NCBI GenBank assembly: GCA_025174535.1
Contig: JALBUN010000017.1
Location: 124,001 to 188,000 of the forward strand
Source: Cantharellus purpuraceus
Taxonomy: Eukaryota; Basidiomycota; Agaricomycetes; Cantharellales; Hydnaceae
Reading direction: 5' to 3'
DNA length: 64,000 nucleotides
Made by a program: the position numbers and the translations under genes. Position 1 is the stretch's first letter. Every line of letters starts with the position of its first letter. This document shows, piece after piece, positions 8,688 through 20,099 of the stretch. A model generated the notes under the pieces. It made no database searches. It had not been told where the DNA came from and worked only from the letters and a program-made list of their open reading frames with translations.

Positions 8688-9902
8688 CCACATGGACCCA
8701 CAAACCTTCGCAGATGTCAGCAGCCCCAAAGTCAGCCAGAGTCACCCGGACTACTGACTCATTTTCGATCACATGACTCATTTCAATCTCCAACTCAATC
8801 TGGTCACCACTGCCAGTAAATGCTCAATATCTTCGCAACCACTGCACCTCCTGACTCCATTTTCAGTGGAGAGTTCAATAGAAGCTGTGCCTACCCATAG
8901 TTGTGCCAATCAGCCCGGGAAACGAAGTATTGACCGAGTTATTTGAGTAATGGTGACTCATGCAATGACTCCTGCCATGACTCATGCTATGACTCCTTCC
9001 ATGACTCATACCATGACTCCTGTGATTACTCATACTATGACTCCATCCATGACTCATGCCATGAGTCAGAGCAAATCCAAGCAGCTCATTGGCTAGGAAA
9101 CTTCCACCCCCTTCTCACATATTCCACTAGCTTCCAGTAGTTTCCATCTATTAATAGGTAGAAGTTTCCAGTAGTATTAGTCAGCTCCTGTAAATACAAT
9201 ATAAAAGGAGCCCATTCTGCCTCTGAAATAAATAACCATTTCTACCCCATCATTTGCACATCAGTGTGACTAGAGTGACATACAGTGTCATCCTCTATAT
9301 CTCAGTAACTGTTGATTGTCCAGTTCAAGGGTCGCTTACAGTTGTGTAACTGTATTCGATTGCACTCGAAGTAGTGATTGTCCTGCTTTGGGCGTGAGTG
9401 TAGTATCTACCTCACATGACTACGAATCTACAGGGTGAGATTGTCTGTCAATAGTCCTGCCATTAGTGCTCTTGTTTAAGTTACTAGTGTGTACTGCCTT
9501 TGCAGAGCATTAGAAGCTTGAACTCGTGTGAAGCAGTTGCTAGACTACTTCACACATTGCTGTTACCCGCTTCAGAGTGTCACTGGTTGGACGGTTGGAT
9601 TCATCCACCTACTTCCTCTAGCTTCTAAGTGCATTCCCTCTTTTTGGAATATCTGGACCCCTAAGCGTCCGTGAACTCTAGACTCTGGAAGTCTTATTCA
9701 TTCCCTACTGCTAAGAAACGTATTACCTTCCTGCGTATCGTCTGCATTGACCATTACAACGGATTGTAACCAAAGTACAAACGTTAAATTGTTTCTGGAG
9801 TTGTGCTGCAGTAGGATTTGATATTCTTCTCAGCTGTTCATTCACGGAATTGTGGTGATTTAGAGTTTGCCCTAACACCATAATTTTGCGGGTTCCAAAA
9901 CA
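8688..9902 (+). repeat. solo-LTR-like insertion inside Gypsy gag
   Basis: About 1.2 kb flanked on both sides by TTGGGAC (8681-8687 and 9903-9909), which splits gag. It has a TATA-like box (caatataaaag near 9200), AATAAA-like signals just downstream and an end reading GGTTCCAAAACA. Its 3' half (about 9346-9902) recurs at 29990-31685. It has no coding frames, so a solitary LTR of another retroelement is the simplest reading. The 7 nt flanking match is longer than the usual 5 bp duplication, so the exact ends are uncertain. Confidence 0.6.
8943..9070 (+). repeat. degenerate catgactc tandem repeats
   Basis: Repeated units of roughly 16-25 bp built on catgactcatg/catgactcc lie upstream of the TATA-like box of the solo LTR. 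GACTCA cores resemble bZIP/AP-1 (Gcn4-type) sites, so the array may be an LTR enhancer; that role is inference. Confidence 0.6.
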
Positions 9903-10053
9903 TTGGGACGGATGATGGATTGGCTGGAGGAGTGCCTTCCTGGAGGTTAGCCTCGAGCTCCTGGTCGGATGATGGTGCTTCTCCAGGGACTTCCTCAATG
10001 GTAGCGGGTGGTACTCCCGCTCCGATGGAGGTCTGGGTGCTTTGGGGTGGCAT
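9903..10053 (-). pseudogene. Gypsy gag, N-terminal fragment
   Basis: The minus strand starts at ATG 10053 with MPPQSTQTSIGAGVPPAT and continues through a Pro/Ser/Glu-rich stretch to NPSSVP, where the solo-LTR-like insertion begins. It lies just inside the LTR at 10084-10667, as expected for the 5' end of a minus-strand Gypsy element. Confidence 0.6.
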
Positions 10054-10083
10054 GACGATTTGAGGGTATTAGTTCGTATATAC

Positions 10084-10667
10084 TGTTAAGTGCTGAAAAC
10101 TTGGAGTTTAAAGGAGTAGCTGGTGTTCGGATACTAGTGAGGAAGGGGATGGGACTTTACTGTTCTAGTTCCACCAGAGACAGATGGGGACAAATAACTA
10201 TTGAGTCAGATCAAGTGGACTTGGCTTCAACTTATGTGTTGCGCCCCCTCAAATCGTCAGTCCAATATTTCGGAGTTTGGAGTACGGAGTTGGATCAAAG
10301 ATCCAGAGTTTGACTTGTCAAGAAGATACTTGTCAAGAAGCTGGTAACCAAGAAGCTGATGGGGAATCTTAGTCGATATACAAACTACTGTAACATACAA
10401 GAAGTAGCCTGTATAAGTATGTAGAGAATTGAATTGTAAAACTAAAAGCGATAAGACAATAAGACTAATATGGAATACAACATGGAAAGGAGTTCGGAGT
10501 TCGGACTCACGTCTGAACTAATACTAAACAATTAGAAAGTATAACGGTTGTTGTAACCCATAAGAAGAAGACTACTAATGAGGAGAACAATGGCGGGGTC
10601 CGGAGTTGATGGAGGTGGAGTTGATGGAGGTGGAGATGGAATCCAGAGATCGGAACTTGGTGTTACA
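10084..10667 (-). repeat. 5' LTR of the minus-strand Gypsy element
   Basis: Read on the minus strand it begins TGTAACACC and ends CACTTAACA, so it has TG...CA ends and is 584 bp long. Gag starts 31 bp beyond its inner end. The outer side abuts Copia coding sequence in frame at 10668, which shows that the Gypsy element inserted into the Copia element. The partner LTR should lie left of the window. Confidence 0.7.
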
Positions 10668-11880
10668 GGATGTAACAACAATCCAATCTGATTCCACAGA
10701 AGATCTACATGATGTCCCAATAATATTACAGGACATTATATATGTTCCAAAGCTCAACACAAACTTACTATCCATTGTACATATGACCAACACAAACATC
10801 AATGTATCTTTCAGCAAAGAGTATCCTACTCTATCAATGGACAATATCATACTCACTTGTGGATCAAGGGTCAACAATTTATTCCCATTCAAAGTCATCA
10901 TAGACATCAGTTAAAGAGCAGGTGAGTTGCTCTTTAGAGCCTTCAGAGTCAACTATTTGGCATCACAGGCTCGCACACACAAGCTATTCTACAATCAACA
11001 ATATGTATAAACTCAACACCATGTTGGGCCTACCCCCATGAACATCATTTGATCAGACTATCCAGTGTGCACATTGCCCATATGGAAAACAATCACAGGC
11101 ACCATTTTGAAATGTCAAGGATCTGCCACTCAACATTGGCAACATCATTGCATTGGACTTATGTGGCCCATTTGAATCTTCAATCTGAGGGTACAAGTAC
11201 TTTGTTACATGGATAGACTTGAAATCAAGATATGTCAGCATTGAATTCTCAAAGAGTGAAGAGTGCAAGACCATCACTGAATCCTTCAAGAAATACCTAA
11301 CATGGATTTCAAGACAAAAGGACATCCAAGTAAAGAGAGTTAGAACAGACAATGGTGGAGAATACACAGGCCATAAATTCATGAATATATGTGGTGAGCT
11401 TGGCATAGTTCATGAGACTACCTCATTGTATATGCCAGAGCATAATGGAATCGCTGAACAATATAATTGGATGCTGCAGGAGGGAGCCCTCACACTATTA
11501 CACAATTCTGAGCTGTCAAATAAGTTCTGGGTCTCAGCAATTCAACTTTGTCGAGAATCAATTATTACACAGTTGTAAATTGTGCCTTAGTTCACACCAT
11601 TGCACAGAACTCAACTAAGTATATTGGTTGGGCAATGTGTTGTACAGTGTGGTTTTTAGCTAAGTTCTATCTACTATAAGTGGACCCACACATATGCACC
11701 CTATGGGTGCATATATCTACCAAGAGGACAACATTCCTCAAGGGAATGCTACAAACGTTAAATTGTTTCTGGAGTTGTGCTGCAGTAGGATTTGATATTC
11801 TTCTCAGCTGTTCATTCACGGAATTGTGGTGATTTAGAGTTTGCCCTAACACCATATCAGTGCTATTGCTGCAGAGAAAC
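10668..11880 (+). pseudogene. Ty1/Copia Pol fragment (gag-pre-integrase and integrase)
   Basis: Plus-strand frames contain DIIYVPKLNTNLLSI (the protease-to-integrase linker), then LCGPFESSI, KYFVTWIDLKSRYVSIEFSK and VKRVRTDNGGEYTGHKF, the integrase catalytic core with the DNGGE motif. PEHNGIAEQYNWMLQEGAL follows. Several stops and frame changes break it, for example a TGA in the segment before GYKYF. It has no reverse transcriptase half. It is interrupted again at 11750 by a 107 bp repeat copy. Confidence 0.8.
11750..11856 (+). repeat. 107 bp exact copy of an LTR 3' segment
   Basis: Identical by eye to 9776-9882 and similar to about 31557-31660. It interrupts the Copia integrase remains. No clear target duplication. 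Confidence 0.8.
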
Positions 11881-13402
11881 AAAGTACCTTACCTTGCAGA
11901 GCTGCTTGTTCACTGTGGTGAGGGTGGGGGATGGCACACACAATTAGTGATGCACCTTATGGAAAAATGATATTTAAGGCAGTTGACTCAATCAATTCAG
12001 ACACAGGGTTCATTGAAAGTCTATTCATCAGATGGCCACTTGAGGTACATCTGTTGATTATGGGGAGATAAGGGGCTAGGAGAGAGGGGGAACAGGAGCA
12101 CATAGGAGGCTCAGGAGGATGAGGGGGAGGTGGGAAAGCAAGAGGAAATGGTTAGGAGGGAAGAGGAGAAGCCCCTGTAAGCTCCACACCCATCAGACTA
12201 TTCTTCTATATTTCTTTTATATTTTATTTCATCATTTTCCCCCTATTGGCTCCATCCCCATTTCATATTTATCACAAGTTTCTTTCCCAAGATTCACATT
12301 CTAAGGACCCATATCTTGTATAAAAAATGCCTAGCTAGATATGAAATGGGCTAGAGAATTAACTCTCACTTGCTTTTGTTATCTGTGTCTGAACTATTTG
12401 TTTCTGGAATAACTCCAGAACAAACTCAGATTTCATTGAACCTTTGCATACTCATCTAGAGTATTTCAGCATCTATTCAAATCCCAGTTTGCAAAGTCTA
12501 AGCTCCACTGGTTGATTTTATATTAAGCATTTACTCACATTCAAGTTATCTGCTCCTGATCCCTGCTCAAACTGTCAATATCTAGATGAGGACCACATTG
12601 AATCTCACCAAACTTTGTACAAAGATACTCCCAAGATATATCTTCAATTCAACTATGCATACACCCAGTTCCCATCACTCCCTCAGTCACCATTTGAATC
12701 CTACTCTCCATAGCCCCCCCCAGCAAGGCAAAAAATCTCAACATCCATGCCAATGCTAATAAATTGCATACCTATTAACCGTTTGCCGTGTGAAACATAT
12801 GATTTTCAGCAGTGAGGTGACCGCTGTATATTGTATGGGGACACGGAAGTACATATCTGTAGCGTCTAACCGCTACCTCGCCTTCTGCTTCCCCTTGGCT
12901 CCTCCCCGTTTCTTTCCCTCTTTGTTGACTTGGGTCGCGGGCATCAGCGAGCCCAGACCCGCGTCCATCCTGGCACGAGGTGCTCTTTGCGGTGACGCTA
13001 ACTCACTCACCGGCCGTCCTGACGCCTCGTCGCCTCTTCAACGGAGGTTTGTGATGCAAGCCGTCTGATTCCCTCTCTGGCGAAGGTGGATCGACGCGTT
13101 TGGCCAATGATGGTGAAAGCGACACTATATTATTGTACTATTAGTGCGCATACGTGCAAATAATTGTCAAAAACCGACTCACAACTGAGGCGGGGTGCAG
13201 GCATGTCACCATCGCCTTGATTGCCATCCTCGCCGACGACATTGATCTCAACGTCCATTGCAGACGCACACGTGGATGTGGTTTGGAACTGGCATTCGTC
13301 GTCGAAGTCACCACCGATTTCGGCGTCTACGGCATCTGCTGCACATGCTTCCGATACACAAGCGGATGTGCTTTGGATCTGGGATTCGTCTTTCCCTACC
13401 GT
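11881..13402. other. no gene recognised
   Basis: About 1.5 kb between Copia debris and the 3' end of the SNF2 gene. It is G-rich near 12070-12170 and pyrimidine-rich near 12170-12300. The short open frames show no family motif. The 3' UTR of the SNF2 gene presumably lies just left of 13403. Confidence 0.5.
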
Positions 13403-16400
13403 TTATGAGTATACAGAATCAGGTTCAGCATGGTTGTTAACCTCACTTATTGCATTATCTTGTTGCCAATTCGCCTCTCGCAGCGATGGCTCTGTAAGTG
13501 AGTCCATCGCAATATCACTATCACGGCTGTCCAGGGATAGGGGCTGCATGAGTCTCACGGCCGGTTCACGCGGTGCCAATGCATGTGATGGGTCAAGTAG
13601 TGTGTCACTCAATGGCGGTTGACTTTCCGGGACTAATGACATGTCTATAGTCAATGGCGTGTCATTCAATGGAAAAGAAGGCGGTTGACCTGGTGGGTCA
13701 CATGGCATGGACTGTTCCCCCAGCACTGATGACAGGTCTACAGCCATCAATGTGGACCCGTGCCCGGTGGCTGGCGTCTCCTCATCTAACTCCCGCTCTG
13801 CTCGTGGCTGCCGAGGTCTAGGCTTAGTCTTCTTGGTGGCCGTCCGCCTCTTACGCTTCGGTGGAGGGGGTTGATCACGTTCACTCGCGTCCTCCTCTGG
13901 GTGACTACAATCCATTTCCGCTACAAAGTCCTCTTCGCGAACCTCCTCGTCCGTGGCCAAGTCATCCGCTCCGTACACGAATTCACGCAACGTTGCGTTC
14001 ACCGTATCTATGTCAAACATAAGATGTTCAATTGGCTTGGCCACAAAAGAAGGAAAAACTCACCAGTTTGGAGAAACGTGCCAAGCATTTCTGCCTTTTG
14101 AAGAGAGACGGCCAGCATCATTTCGTCGGTGGTATCGCGGGCGAGCATATAGTATACGTGAACCACTTCTTGTTGAGGGATTCGCCACGCGCGACCGATA
14201 AGCTGCTCATCGTCTTGGGCGCTCCAGGTCTTGTCCTACAGGAACGTCAGCACACCCTGGTCCTGCACGCGTACAGGCGGCACTCACCAGGATAATGAGG
14301 ATGGTGGCGCGCGACAGGTTCAGGCCCGAGTTTCCGATCTTGGAAAAGACCAGGACACGGGGCTCCTTCTCGTACGTGAACCTTTTCACAACCTCATGCC
14401 GGGCATGAGGCGTGTCGTCGCCACTAATGCTCTCGACAGAAATTCCGTGTAAGTTTAATACCTGAAGCGATGTCAGCCGGGGATGGAAACATCCTCAATC
14501 ACATACACGTTTGAGGAGCTTTGACATTGAAGTGAACTCCTGATAAATTATAGCCTTGTGGTTTTTCGGAGCATCGGGCTGTGATTCGTAGGGGGGGATG
14601 GTGAGATCGATGGCCTTATCTCTAGAGTCGATATGGGGTGCGTTGTCGTCGGAGAGAAGATGGCATAACAATTTGGCGACAGCATCGAATTTGGTGGACT
14701 TGATCGCCTCCCAGTCCTCCAGCGTCTTCGGTGTGGCTACGGTTGCAAACGGGGGGCCCAATTTGTAATGGCTGATGGTTTTCCGGTACTCCAAATAAAA
14801 TTTCTGAGATTCGTCATCAGCGAGAAACGAGGAGGATGGATTGTCACTTACAGATCCTTCGTAAATTTTGGACTCCGGGTTACTGTGAGTGGAGTCAGCG
14901 CGATATTCGTCCAGGACGAGTACTGCTGGACTCACATGTTCGCCAGCTGACTGATTGCATCAACACAATCCCGCTCTGGAGGGCTGAGCGTAATGAATGT
15001 GGGGTGAAGAACGTAGTCGGGGATGTCGCATAAGAAAGCTCCACTGTAAGTCTTGGAGTGAGGCCGCCGACGGATGATGTGACCATCAAATTGACTGCGC
15101 ATCTTGCGTACTTGCTGCAGCTGGATCTCTCGGACTTCCGCCAATGGATCCTTAAGGGGATCCAAGGTTCCACGTTTTTTGGCATCGCGCATGCGTCGAC
15201 GAGCCCGAGTAAGTTCACGTCTAAAGTCACTTTCCTGATCGTCTAAATCGGACCCCCAATCGCCGATGCCACACACGCGCTGGATATTGAGGAGGTCCTA
15301 GAAGAATAGATGAGCATGGCATTGACTGCTTGAATCTCAAGGCTCACCGTCGACTCGGTGTAGAGGGGCGTCGCCGTTGCAGCAATGACGACGCGGCTTT
15401 TGTCGCGGAGCGCGATTGTCCCCCAGTAGAGGGCGTTCCGGGAACGGATATAATGCGCCTCGTCGATGGCAAGGATGGCGAATTCGAGGTTGAAGAGTGT
15501 CTTTTTGAGGCGATCGCGACTGTGAGCCAAGATTTTTCGAACTTCGCCATGGTTGCGGTGCCCGTCGACGCGCCGAAGAAAAATGCTACTTGAATCATAT
15601 TGGATGGCCTGCCGGAGATGGGTTAGCGACAGCTGCGTCCTCAAGCTTGACGACTCACCGGTTGTGACGCGACGATGACCCGACGATGGAGTGGCTGCAT
15701 GGATTTCTCCCAGGGGCCCTCAGAATCAAAGAATGCGTCGTGCTGTGCTTTTGCCCCCACGTACTCAAAGATATCGATGGCCCCTTTTTGAAAGAAACGC
15801 TTGAGCTCGACTATCCATTGCCCAACGAGCGTGGTGGGGGCTATGATCAGCAAAGGAGCGTCGGGAAACCCTTCTCCAGCGCCGAAATCGGAGACAGAAC
15901 CTGGGAGAGATGAGCTAATGGACCTCAGGGGCGTGCAAGGGGCGGGGGAGCACTCACTGATAATGGGGGGCAGAGCTTGTTTGGCTTCTTCAAGTGCCTT
16001 GACGTGCATCAAGAGGACGCCGAGACCCATGATGGCGCCAGACTTGCCGACACCTACCTGATCGGCGAGCAGGCAGCCTCGACGAGAGGCCTGGAGTGGG
16101 CCGACGGTGAACATTTTGAGCATGGCTGCGATGGCGGTGAGCTGGCACCATCGCAGATGACAGGGGTACATATCGCCCGGAGCGTGATCATCCACCTGCG
16201 CAAACAGCTCGGCGTCATCCCATGGGGTAATCCCGGAATTGGTGACCCAGGAGTTCCAGAACGGTACGCGGCCATCGTCACCAAGGCCTAGCAAACGGTG
16301 GAGTTCATGTTCTGTCATGTGGGTGAAATCGCCGGTGCCAAGGTCGCCGTCGGTGTCGAAGGATGGTAAGGCCGCCAGATCGTTTGGGTCGCGGGGCAAA

Positions 16401-17457
16401 TCATCGCTATGTTGTTCGACGAAATGCTCGGTATACACGTCGAGGACACCACGGATGTCATCGGCGGAAGCGAGGATAGCAAAAGCTTTCCCGAATCGCT
16501 TCGTCTTGGCTGGATAGTGGGTTGAGCAAAGGATGACTGGGCGGGACGGGGATGAGCACGCACATTTGCCTCCCTTCAACTCCTTGATTAGCTGTTCCAG
16601 GGTTGCCTTCTTGTCGATGGCGGCTTGAGTGGTGGCATCGACTTGAAAAAGGCTACTGCCATGAACAACACGGGCAGTTAATTCGATGGCTTCGCGAACG
16701 GTTTTGCGCAAGGCATCCGGGTTGGTGGGATTGTCGATTTCTGTGTATAAGGATTAGCGGTGTGGGTTGTGAAAGGAGTCTACATACCATTCCACAGGGT
16801 GTTTAAACAGTCGCACCAGCCCTGCCACTTGTCCTGCCATCGTTTCCCCCGCACGTAGACTCGGCGCCATGCAAGGGATAGGATGGAGTCGGCGAGCGGC
16901 CTATAGACGGGGGTGGCAAACAATGCCGTCTGGCCAAGTTCAATTGTGGCTTCAGGACCAAAGAGGGCATGGGCTATGCAACCAGCTAGGGGAGCCTGAA
17001 CTGCATCGAGGCCACCCCCCTGATATGGTGAGGTGAGAAGAGAGGAATCAGAATAAATAAACAAGAAACTCACCAGGCCTTGAAGTTGTATCCTGGTTGG
17101 ATGATAACCGCTCTCGCTGATCGCTGAGTCCACCAATTCAGACAACTTCATCATGACGGCGAACTTAGTCCACCACGTCCAAAAAAAGTGGCGACCGGGG
17201 TATTTGTCACTTTTCCGCACGGTTGTGAAGGTATAAAGATCGGCCTGAGACAAATTCAGGCATTTTTCATAAAACAGGTGGATGGCTCTGGACTTTTCAG
17301 GGGTGATGCCTTTCGGGAGTTTGGCGTCGTCGTCGGGCCAGAACCCGTGTCGAGGATAATAGTCCCCTACGCATTGGGTTGCCTGGTCACGCCAGAAGGT
17401 GTTGTCCCAGAGGTTGGGCAAAAGCAGGACTCGGACGTAGATGGGAATGCTGGGCAT
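13403..17457 (-). CDS. SNF2-family DNA-dependent ATPase/helicase, 11 exons
   Basis: My exon model on the minus strand is 17457-17074, 17019-16788, 16740-15958, 15900-15659, 15608-15348, 15297-14936, 14882-14852, 14803-14507, 14461-14288, 14235-14064, 14007-13403. All introns are GT-AG and 45-57 bp, and the CDS totals 3543 nt (1180 aa). Residues ~415-435 hold ADQVGVGKSGAIMGL (Walker A), ~596 IDEAHYIRS (DEAH box), then ATATPLYT (motif III). The C-terminal helicase lobe at ~865-975 has GNSGLNLSRATILIIL and QLIGRAWRIPQQEVVHVYY (motifs V and VI). A Lys/Arg-rich stretch near 1026 is a likely nuclear signal, and the tail is acidic/Ser-rich. It would remodel chromatin or DNA-protein complexes in the nucleus. 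It lies in transposon-rich DNA and a relative's N-terminus recurs at 28483. No breaks were seen. The 31 nt exon is the least certain. Confidence 0.85.
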
Positions 17458-18129
17458 GACTTAGTGGTAACGATGGGAAGAGTGGGCGGCAGTTGAAGAG
17501 GTGAGAAAGGGAGCTAGCTGTCTGGTGCGAGAGGACCTTGAAAAACTTGGCCGCGCAACGTGCAATAGATACAGATCGAGATCGATTCCCTGCGCCCACG
17601 TCTGTTACGCGGGATTGAGGCTTTCAAGCCATTACAATTCTCATCTCCGCGGCGGCAGTGGAATGATTGCTGGACCAAAAGGAAGTTCCCCTGAACCGCC
17701 CTACGACGATGAGCCTGGCACTATTAAAGTTATGAATTAGGGAAACGACAACAGGGATTGCTTGCTTAATATATTGGAAGTTGCGGCTGCAAGTGCAGAA
17801 GGAGAAGGAAAGTTTGAGGGTACACATGGCACGGACATAAACTTGTTGGTTATGAATCATAGCGGATCTCGATCCGTTCGGAACCAAGCTTATATGTACA
17901 TGAGTTCCTGGGGATATGATGCCCGGTTGTAGAAAAGGCAGGACACGTGTATGTGAATCATCTCATCATATAATAAAAAGGCCATGGTGGGTCCATGGGT
18001 GCTTTCTGACATAAGCTTATGTAAGCTTACTTAATATTGCATAAGCACAGGTCAGGTGACAAGTCGCGGCACGCTCAATGCGCGCTTGCGAAATGAAAAT
18101 TTTCATTCGCTTTCTACTCCCGACCTCCA
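17458..18129. other. upstream region of the SNF2 gene
   Basis: Holds the presumed promoter of the minus-strand SNF2 gene. No convincing TATA box or further gene was recognised. Around 17990-18060 the sequence changes to short repeated motifs (aagcttatgtaagctta). Confidence 0.4.
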
Positions 18130-18415
18130 CAAGCTCGCTCGCCGTCTTGCTGATAGCTGTCGCTCTCCTGGCTCTCCCTGTCTGTAGCTCTTGCTCTCTG
18201 TTGCTGTCTACTAGCTCTTGCTGTTGGTCGCTGTACTAGCTCTTGCTGTCTGTTGCTGTCTACAATCTGACGCTGTCCGGTGTTGCTGATAGCTGTCGCT
18301 CTCTCTTGCTGTCTGTCGCTGTCTACAATCTGACACTGTCCGGTATATTTTCACTTGATGATACTAGCTTTTGCTGTCTGTCGCTGTCTACAATCTGATG
18401 CTGTCCGGTTTATTT
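18130..18415 (+). repeat. imperfect tandem repeats (ttgctgtctgtcgctgtct type)
   Basis: Three clear copies of a block reading ttgctgtctgtcgctgtct, then acaatctgacgctgtccggt, starting near 18242, 18310 and 18371, with shorter tagctcttgctgtc units before them. The array directly abuts the larger minisatellite. Confidence 0.75.
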
Positions 18416-19290
18416 TAGCTTGCACTCGCGTCCGCACTCGCACTCACGCCTCCTCCAGCCCACACTCGCATCCGCACCCGCACTGACGCCCCTCCAGCTC
18501 CACTCGCGTTCGCGCTGCACCGCACTCGCGCCCCCTCCAGCCCGCACTCGCGCCCGCATCCCCTCCAGCCCGCACTTGCGCCCCCTCCAGCCCACACTCG
18601 CGTCCGCACTGGCACTCGCGTCCGCACTCGCACTCGCGCCCCTCCAGCCCACACTCGCGTCCGCACTCGCGCACCCGCACTCGCGCCCCCTCTAGCCCGT
18701 ACTCGCGCGCCCCCTCCAGCCCAAACTTGGGTCCGCACCCACACTCAGGCCTCCTCCAGCCCAGACTCGCGTCCGCACCCGCACTGACGCCCCTCCAGCT
18801 CCACTTGCGTTCGCGCTGCACCCGCACTCGCCCCCTCCAGCCCCCACTCGCGTTCACGCCGCACCCGCACTCGCGCCCTCGCACTCGCGTCCCTACAGCC
18901 CACACTCGCGCCCCCTCTATCCCGTACTCGCGCCCCCTCCAACCCACACTCGCGTCCGACGCGCACTCGCACCCTCTCTATCCTGCACTCGCGCCCGCTC
19001 CCTCCAGCCCACATTCGCGTCCGCACCCACACTGACGTCTCCTCCAGCCCTCACTCGCGACCCCTCCAGCCCACAGTCGCGTCCGCACCCGCACTCGCGC
19101 CTCCCCTCCAGCCCACACTCGCGTCCGCACTCACACTCGCGCCTCCTCCAGCCCACACTCACGTGCACACCCGCACTGACGCCACCTCCAGCCCGCACTC
19201 GCGTCCGACTCACACTCGCGCCCCCTCCAGCCCACACTCGCGTCTGCACTCGCGCCCGCACCCCCTCCAGCCCGCATGGGTGCCCGCTGA
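18416..19290. repeat. GC-rich minisatellite (cactcgcgtccgcactcgcg / ctccagccc)
   Basis: About 870 bp of interspersed short units, chiefly ccctccagcccacactcgcg and tccgcactcgcg. Both strands lack stops over long distances because of composition, which produces spurious Arg/Gly/Ala-rich or Pro/His/Ser-rich open frames. No protein is proposed. A few Cys/Pro-rich codons continue to about 19490 without repeats. Confidence 0.85.
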
Positions 19291-19599
19291 CATGCACCGT
19301 GTTGTCCCCGCCACCCAGTCCGTCCCACATGCCCCGCCAGCATCCACCCCGGCGCAGGTGGCGACGACGCATACGGTGTACCCCCCGACGACAGAGACGA
19401 CGACGGCCCGGAGGAGGGCGCACCACTTTCGCCTGCGCACTAGCGCCCGCACTCGCACCTGCCGTACTTGCCCCTGCCAACATGTATTTAGTGAAAAAAT
19501 AGTTTAATTCTTTGTTATTACTTTACTTTTTTGAGCAAAGAGTTATTCAGAGATTAATGGTATTTAAGTTGACAAACGCTAAGGACAAATGGAAAATAA

Positions 19600-19690
19600 A
19601 AATGACATGAGAGAGATTTGAACCTCCAACCAAATAAAAAAACATATGCACCTGACCACTGATCCAAGACACTCAGTGCAGCTGCTCTGC
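19600..19690 (-). repeat. tRNA-related sequence (SINE head or degenerate tRNA)
   Basis: On the minus strand there is a box resembling an A box (tggatcagtggt, 19656-19667) followed about 35 bp later by a near-consensus B box (ggttcaaatct, 19614-19624). The acceptor and anticodon stems do not fold well, so this is more likely the head of a SINE than a working tRNA gene. Confidence 0.4.
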
Positions 19691-20099
19691 ATCATGCTAT
19701 ATATTATAGTACTGCCAAAGGAATATGTATGGACAGATCAGAGGAGGGTTTGATGTGGTGTATCTGAGTGCATCAAAAGATGTACAAAATCACATGTACA
19801 CATCCAAATCAACACATACATATCCATGATGACCTCCTGAACCCAATATACAATGTGTGCATATATGCATTTCTAATCCACATGTAAAAGCACTTTCTAT
19901 CCTGTGCGTAAAAGCACTATCTATCCCATGTGTAAAAGCACTATCTAACCCGTGCGTAAAATTCTAATCCATGCATAAAAGCATTTTTTAATGCACTAAA
20001 ACCATTTCTAATCCATGCATATAAGATCTACTTGGGTCCTTCCGAAGGAAGGGGTACTCTGCTAGTTCCAAATAATCAAGCACATGCTAGTATGAAAGT

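Noticed and set aside
8943..9070. CRISPR-like spacing of catgactc repeats
   Set aside because: Units vary in length, there are no unique spacers of constant size, and the setting is a eukaryotic LTR.
9723..11882. Minus-strand open frames at 9723-9998 and 11667-11882 with the same peptide (SVNEQLRRISNPTAAQLQ)
   Set aside because: The identity is explained by the 107 bp repeat copy. It is not a conserved gene, because both frames end at the repeat edges.
18410..19507. Long Arg/Gly/Ala-rich and Pro/His/Ser-rich open frames on both strands
   Set aside because: They come from the GC-rich minisatellite, where stops are rare in every frame; no start context, splice sites or domains.
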